The notes under the pieces were generated by a model, which saw only the letters and a program-made list of their open reading frames with translations, was not told the DNA's origin and ran no database searches. The translations under genes were made by a program, and so were the position numbers. This document shows positions 61,674 through 64,000 of a stretch of 64,000 nt of DNA, piece by piece. Every line of letters starts with the position of its first letter. Positions within the stretch are counted from its first letter, which is position 1. Origin of the DNA: Aurantiochytrium sp. KH105 (lineage: Eukaryota > Sar > Bigyra > Thraustochytrida > Thraustochytriidae); the NCBI GenBank assembly GCA_003116975.1, contig BGKB01000132.1, positions 62,001-126,000 on the forward strand. The letters are read 5' to 3'.

Positions 61674-62522
61674 TCCGTTGGACGGCTGTCGTATTGTCAG
61701 CCTTGGGGCAAGATCATCTTCGGCGTTTACCCATCCACGCAAGCATCAAAGGCAAGCGCTTCCTTCCGGTTTCTAGGCGATTGACACCCCCGTTTCGTAA
61801 CGTCGACATTGTGCACGCGTCAGTCTTCTCTGTAAGACCAGATGCATTCGTGGGGGGGGGGCGTTCCCCGCGAGTGACTACTTCCTAGAAGAAGCATGAA
61901 CCGGACCCCTCCCCTTCTCTCTCAGCGCCTACCGGCGAAGCTTCACATCACCTGGGTACCACAGATGTTCAACGTCCGGTAACAAGAGTCCCCACAGATG
62001 TCCAACGCTTTCACTGTCTGTCAATCTTGGAAATTCACAGTTAGTATTCCGACGGTATTCCTCGCGCTATGAACCCTTATGCCGCCTGATACCACAGATG
62101 TACAACGATGAGAGAGGAGGTCCGACGATCATTGGCCCACTGACTGTGAGAAAGGCAACGTTTCACGCGGACCATCAGCCTGGGCGCAGCAGGCAGGATG
62201 CCAGTTGGTCCAACGGCAATATGTGCGCACAGCCTATCTTTTTACTGCGAAATAAAAACAGAAGATGTCGTTCAAATCCAGAAAGCTTCATGCCATTTGC
62301 AATCGGCGCTCTTCATTTGCAATACAGGTCATTTGCCGACTAAGGAGCCCTTGAACTGTGCAAAGGGCGTGAGATTCGGTCCTGCATCCCTTTGGGCCCA
62401 GAGACGTGGAGAGCTACGTGAAGCCGTGTCTAGGCCTAGCGACGCATCGCTGATTCACCCTTTCCTTGCACCGGTTGCGGAAGCACCCATCATTGGCTTG
62501 ATTGAGCCCACGGGCCTGAAGA
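61674..62522. other. Intergenic with three direct repeats
   Basis: About 850 bases between the two paralogues. The motif CCACAGATGTNCAACG occurs three times (see repeat entry). An oligo-G run lies at about 61853-61861. The rest is featureless. Confidence 0.55.
61959..62107 (+). repeat. Three spaced copies of CCACAGATGTNCAACG
   Basis: Copies at 61959-61974, 61992-62007 and 62092-62107, differing only at the N position (T, C, A). The spacing is 33 and 100 bases. They lie about 415-565 bases upstream of the second SGNH paralogue's ATG, so they could be a regulatory module or a short dispersed repeat. Confidence 0.7.
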
Positions 62523-64000
62523 ATGGACGTCATCGCTAGGACGGCAGTCAAGGCCAAGCTGATGATCTTCCTGGTCCTCGGTCTGGTGATCGCGTCGCTA
62601 ACAGCAATCAACTCTCCTGGCATTGTTGATTCTGTTCTTCCCCAATCGAAGGCTCACGCGGACACTATGATCTCGTACCCGTCTGTACATGCAAAGTCAG
62701 CCTCGTCGTCGCGTGAAGAAATGGTATCGCCGGCTATCGTTTCGAGCACTCGTGCGATGAAGCAGAGCTGCTTCGCTCCTGAGCTTTTCCCCATCGACCT
62801 AGAGACAAGAAAACCAAACTGCAGGTTCTCGCCAGAAAGCATTTCGGACGGCATGTGCCTGAGGAGCATCACCAACAATGGAGACGAATCACGCTTCTTG
62901 CCAGTTTTGGAAAAAATCCAATCGAGACAATGCATTACCATCCTCGTCTTTGGTGGGTCCATTTCAAACGGAAACTGCAGAAGTCGTTCCAATGATCCGG
63001 ACAAACCACTTGGCACGTCTGAAGCATGGCTGCCTCGACTGGAGTACATTCTCAACGCGCGATATCCGTGCAATGGCCAGCACTCTGTCATCAATTATGC
63101 AATGAGCAATCGCGGAACTGACCATCACTTCCAGACGATGCGACGTGCAGATACGCAGAAAGCTCTTGCATCGGCTGACATCGTGATCATGGAAGCCTCC
63201 GTCAATGACGTAGCAAGCGCATATCACTTGAAAAGCTTTGGCAAGGGATTGGGCGTTCGCTCCAACATGTTGCAGTTTTGGACCGAGGCAACCATTCGCC
63301 TCTTGCGAGGAAAGTTCCCGCATCTTGCGCTTCTATGGGTCGAGGCGTCCACACGAGCCTGGAAGGGCCAATCCGAAGCTGGAAAATTACGTGCGCCCTA
63401 CCGATCTGATGCAAGCGCGGATCACCTCGAAGTGCTTCAATATTATGACATTCCCCAAATCGATGTCATGCGCGCTCTCGGTGCCGGTGGGTTGCCCTTG
63501 GAGCAAGAGTTCAGGACTGAATGCTACTTTTGCGACTTTGTTCACCCGACCCGATACGGACAGAATATTACTGCTTCAATTGTTGCGTCTGCCTTTGACC
63601 GAATGCTGGAGCACACTCAATCTCAACATATTGTGCAACGATATCGGAAAGCAGATAATCAGGACCTCTCCGATCTTCCTGATCCTCTCACCATGACACA
63701 AAAGCTAGACGATGCTATGCGTAGCGAGGATATCACGCGCGTCACGCTTGATACACAGGAAAGCTTTGATAAGCATGTCGTGGGTGCGGAGTCTCGAAAC
63801 GGCGCACCTGGCTGGTCTTTCGACACTGACATGGAGGGCAAACCAAAAACCGCAATGACAGTGAAGAGCGGCTCGTGCGTGACAGTGGAGCTAGGCTTCA
63901 GCTCGCGCGTTTCGCTCTTGTCTTTTGAGCTTTTTCACTCGTACAACAATGTTGGTACAGCACTTGTCAAGTTACTTGAAAGATGCGCCGCCACAAAGGA
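62523..64000 (+). CDS. Membrane SGNH-hydrolase-like protein (intact paralogue), runs off the window
   Basis: From the ATG at 62523 the frame stays open to the window end (492 codons so far). A signal anchor (about 13-29) is followed by a Ser-rich linker and a Cys-containing start (QSCFAPELFPIDLETRKPNC). LVFGGSISNGN (about 141-151) is the GDS-like block with the likely nucleophile Ser, IIMEASVNDV the SxND block and CDFVHPTRYGQ (about 336-346) the D-x-x-H block. The same Cys and His residues occur in the broken paralogue upstream. Membrane SGNH proteins of this layout modify glycans by adding or removing acyl groups; the substrate is unknown. The 3' end is outside the window. Confidence 0.75.
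   Translation, partial: MDVIARTAVKAKLMIFLVLGLVIASLTAINSPGIVDSVLPQSKAHADTMISYPSVHAKSASSSREEMVSPAIVSSTRAMKQSCFAPELFPIDLETRKPNCRFSPESISDGMCLRSITNNGDESRFLPVLEKIQSRQCITILVFGGSISNGNCRSRSNDPDKPLGTSEAWLPRLEYILNARYPCNGQHSVINYAMSNRGTDHHFQTMRRADTQKALASADIVIMEASVNDVASAYHLKSFGKGLGVRSNMLQFWTEATIRLLRGKFPHLALLWVEASTRAWKGQSEAGKLRAPYRSDASADHLEVLQYYDIPQIDVMRALGAGGLPLEQEFRTECYFCDFVHPTRYGQNITASIVASAFDRMLEHTQSQHIVQRYRKADNQDLSDLPDPLTMTQKLDDAMRSEDITRVTLDTQESFDKHVVGAESRNGAPGWSFDTDMEGKPKTAMTVKSGSCVTVELGFSSRVSLLSFELFHSYNNVGTALVKLLERCAATK

Overview
This window is eukaryotic nuclear DNA from an intron-poor, gene-dense protist. The evidence is a set of typically eukaryotic genes: ribosomal protein eL14, the U3 processome WD-repeat protein UTP4, an Arf-like GTPase, TMEM14, cathepsin C, a ZIP9-type zinc transporter and a nucleolin-like RRM protein. 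Two GT-AG introns can be placed by splice signals and frame. Most other genes are single long exons with mixed strand order and no operons. A large beta-helix plus membrane protein, a stramenopile-style HAD protein and many sulfated-glycan genes make a labyrinthulomycete (thraustochytrid) or related stramenopile my best guess. That guess is an inference, not proven by the sequence.

Region by region. 1-10 kb holds a cluster of glycan genes: the C-terminal end of an alpha-N-acetylglucosaminidase, a DXD glycosyltransferase, a nucleotide-sugar transporter, a membrane sulfotransferase with a broken tandem copy, and an arylsulfatase-type sulfatase. 10-20 kb holds a two-exon organellar M17 leucine aminopeptidase, a two-exon TMEM14 protein and a 1,719-residue secreted/membrane beta-helix protein. 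A 266-base assembly gap at 20.26-20.53 kb separates two gene fragments. 21-28.5 kb holds a PAP2 lipid phosphatase, an Arf-like GTPase, UTP4 and one orphan gene.

28.8-35 kb is the mobile-element region. It has a decayed Helitron replicase (HUH motif) with a C48/Ulp1-type cysteine protease fragment, then an AT-rich stretch, then an intact 622-codon TnpB-like RNA-guided nuclease of the Fanzor family. 35-57 kb returns to cellular genes: eL14, an ARM-like plus TIR protein resembling SARM1, a GT2-type glycosyltransferase, an iduronate-2-sulfatase-like enzyme, a divergent short-chain dehydrogenase, an SGNH-hydrolase-like membrane protein, cathepsin C, a methyltransferase, an RRM protein, ZIP9 and a HAD protein. 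56.6-60 kb is a gene-free repeat-rich stretch. The window ends with two tandem SGNH-hydrolase paralogues: the first has one in-frame TAG and the second runs off the edge.

Two themes stand out. The first is sulfated polysaccharide synthesis and turnover: sulfotransferases, two sulfatases, NAGLU, two glycosyltransferases, a sugar transporter and three SGNH proteins. The second is the Helitron/Fanzor island, which is the most interesting part of the window.
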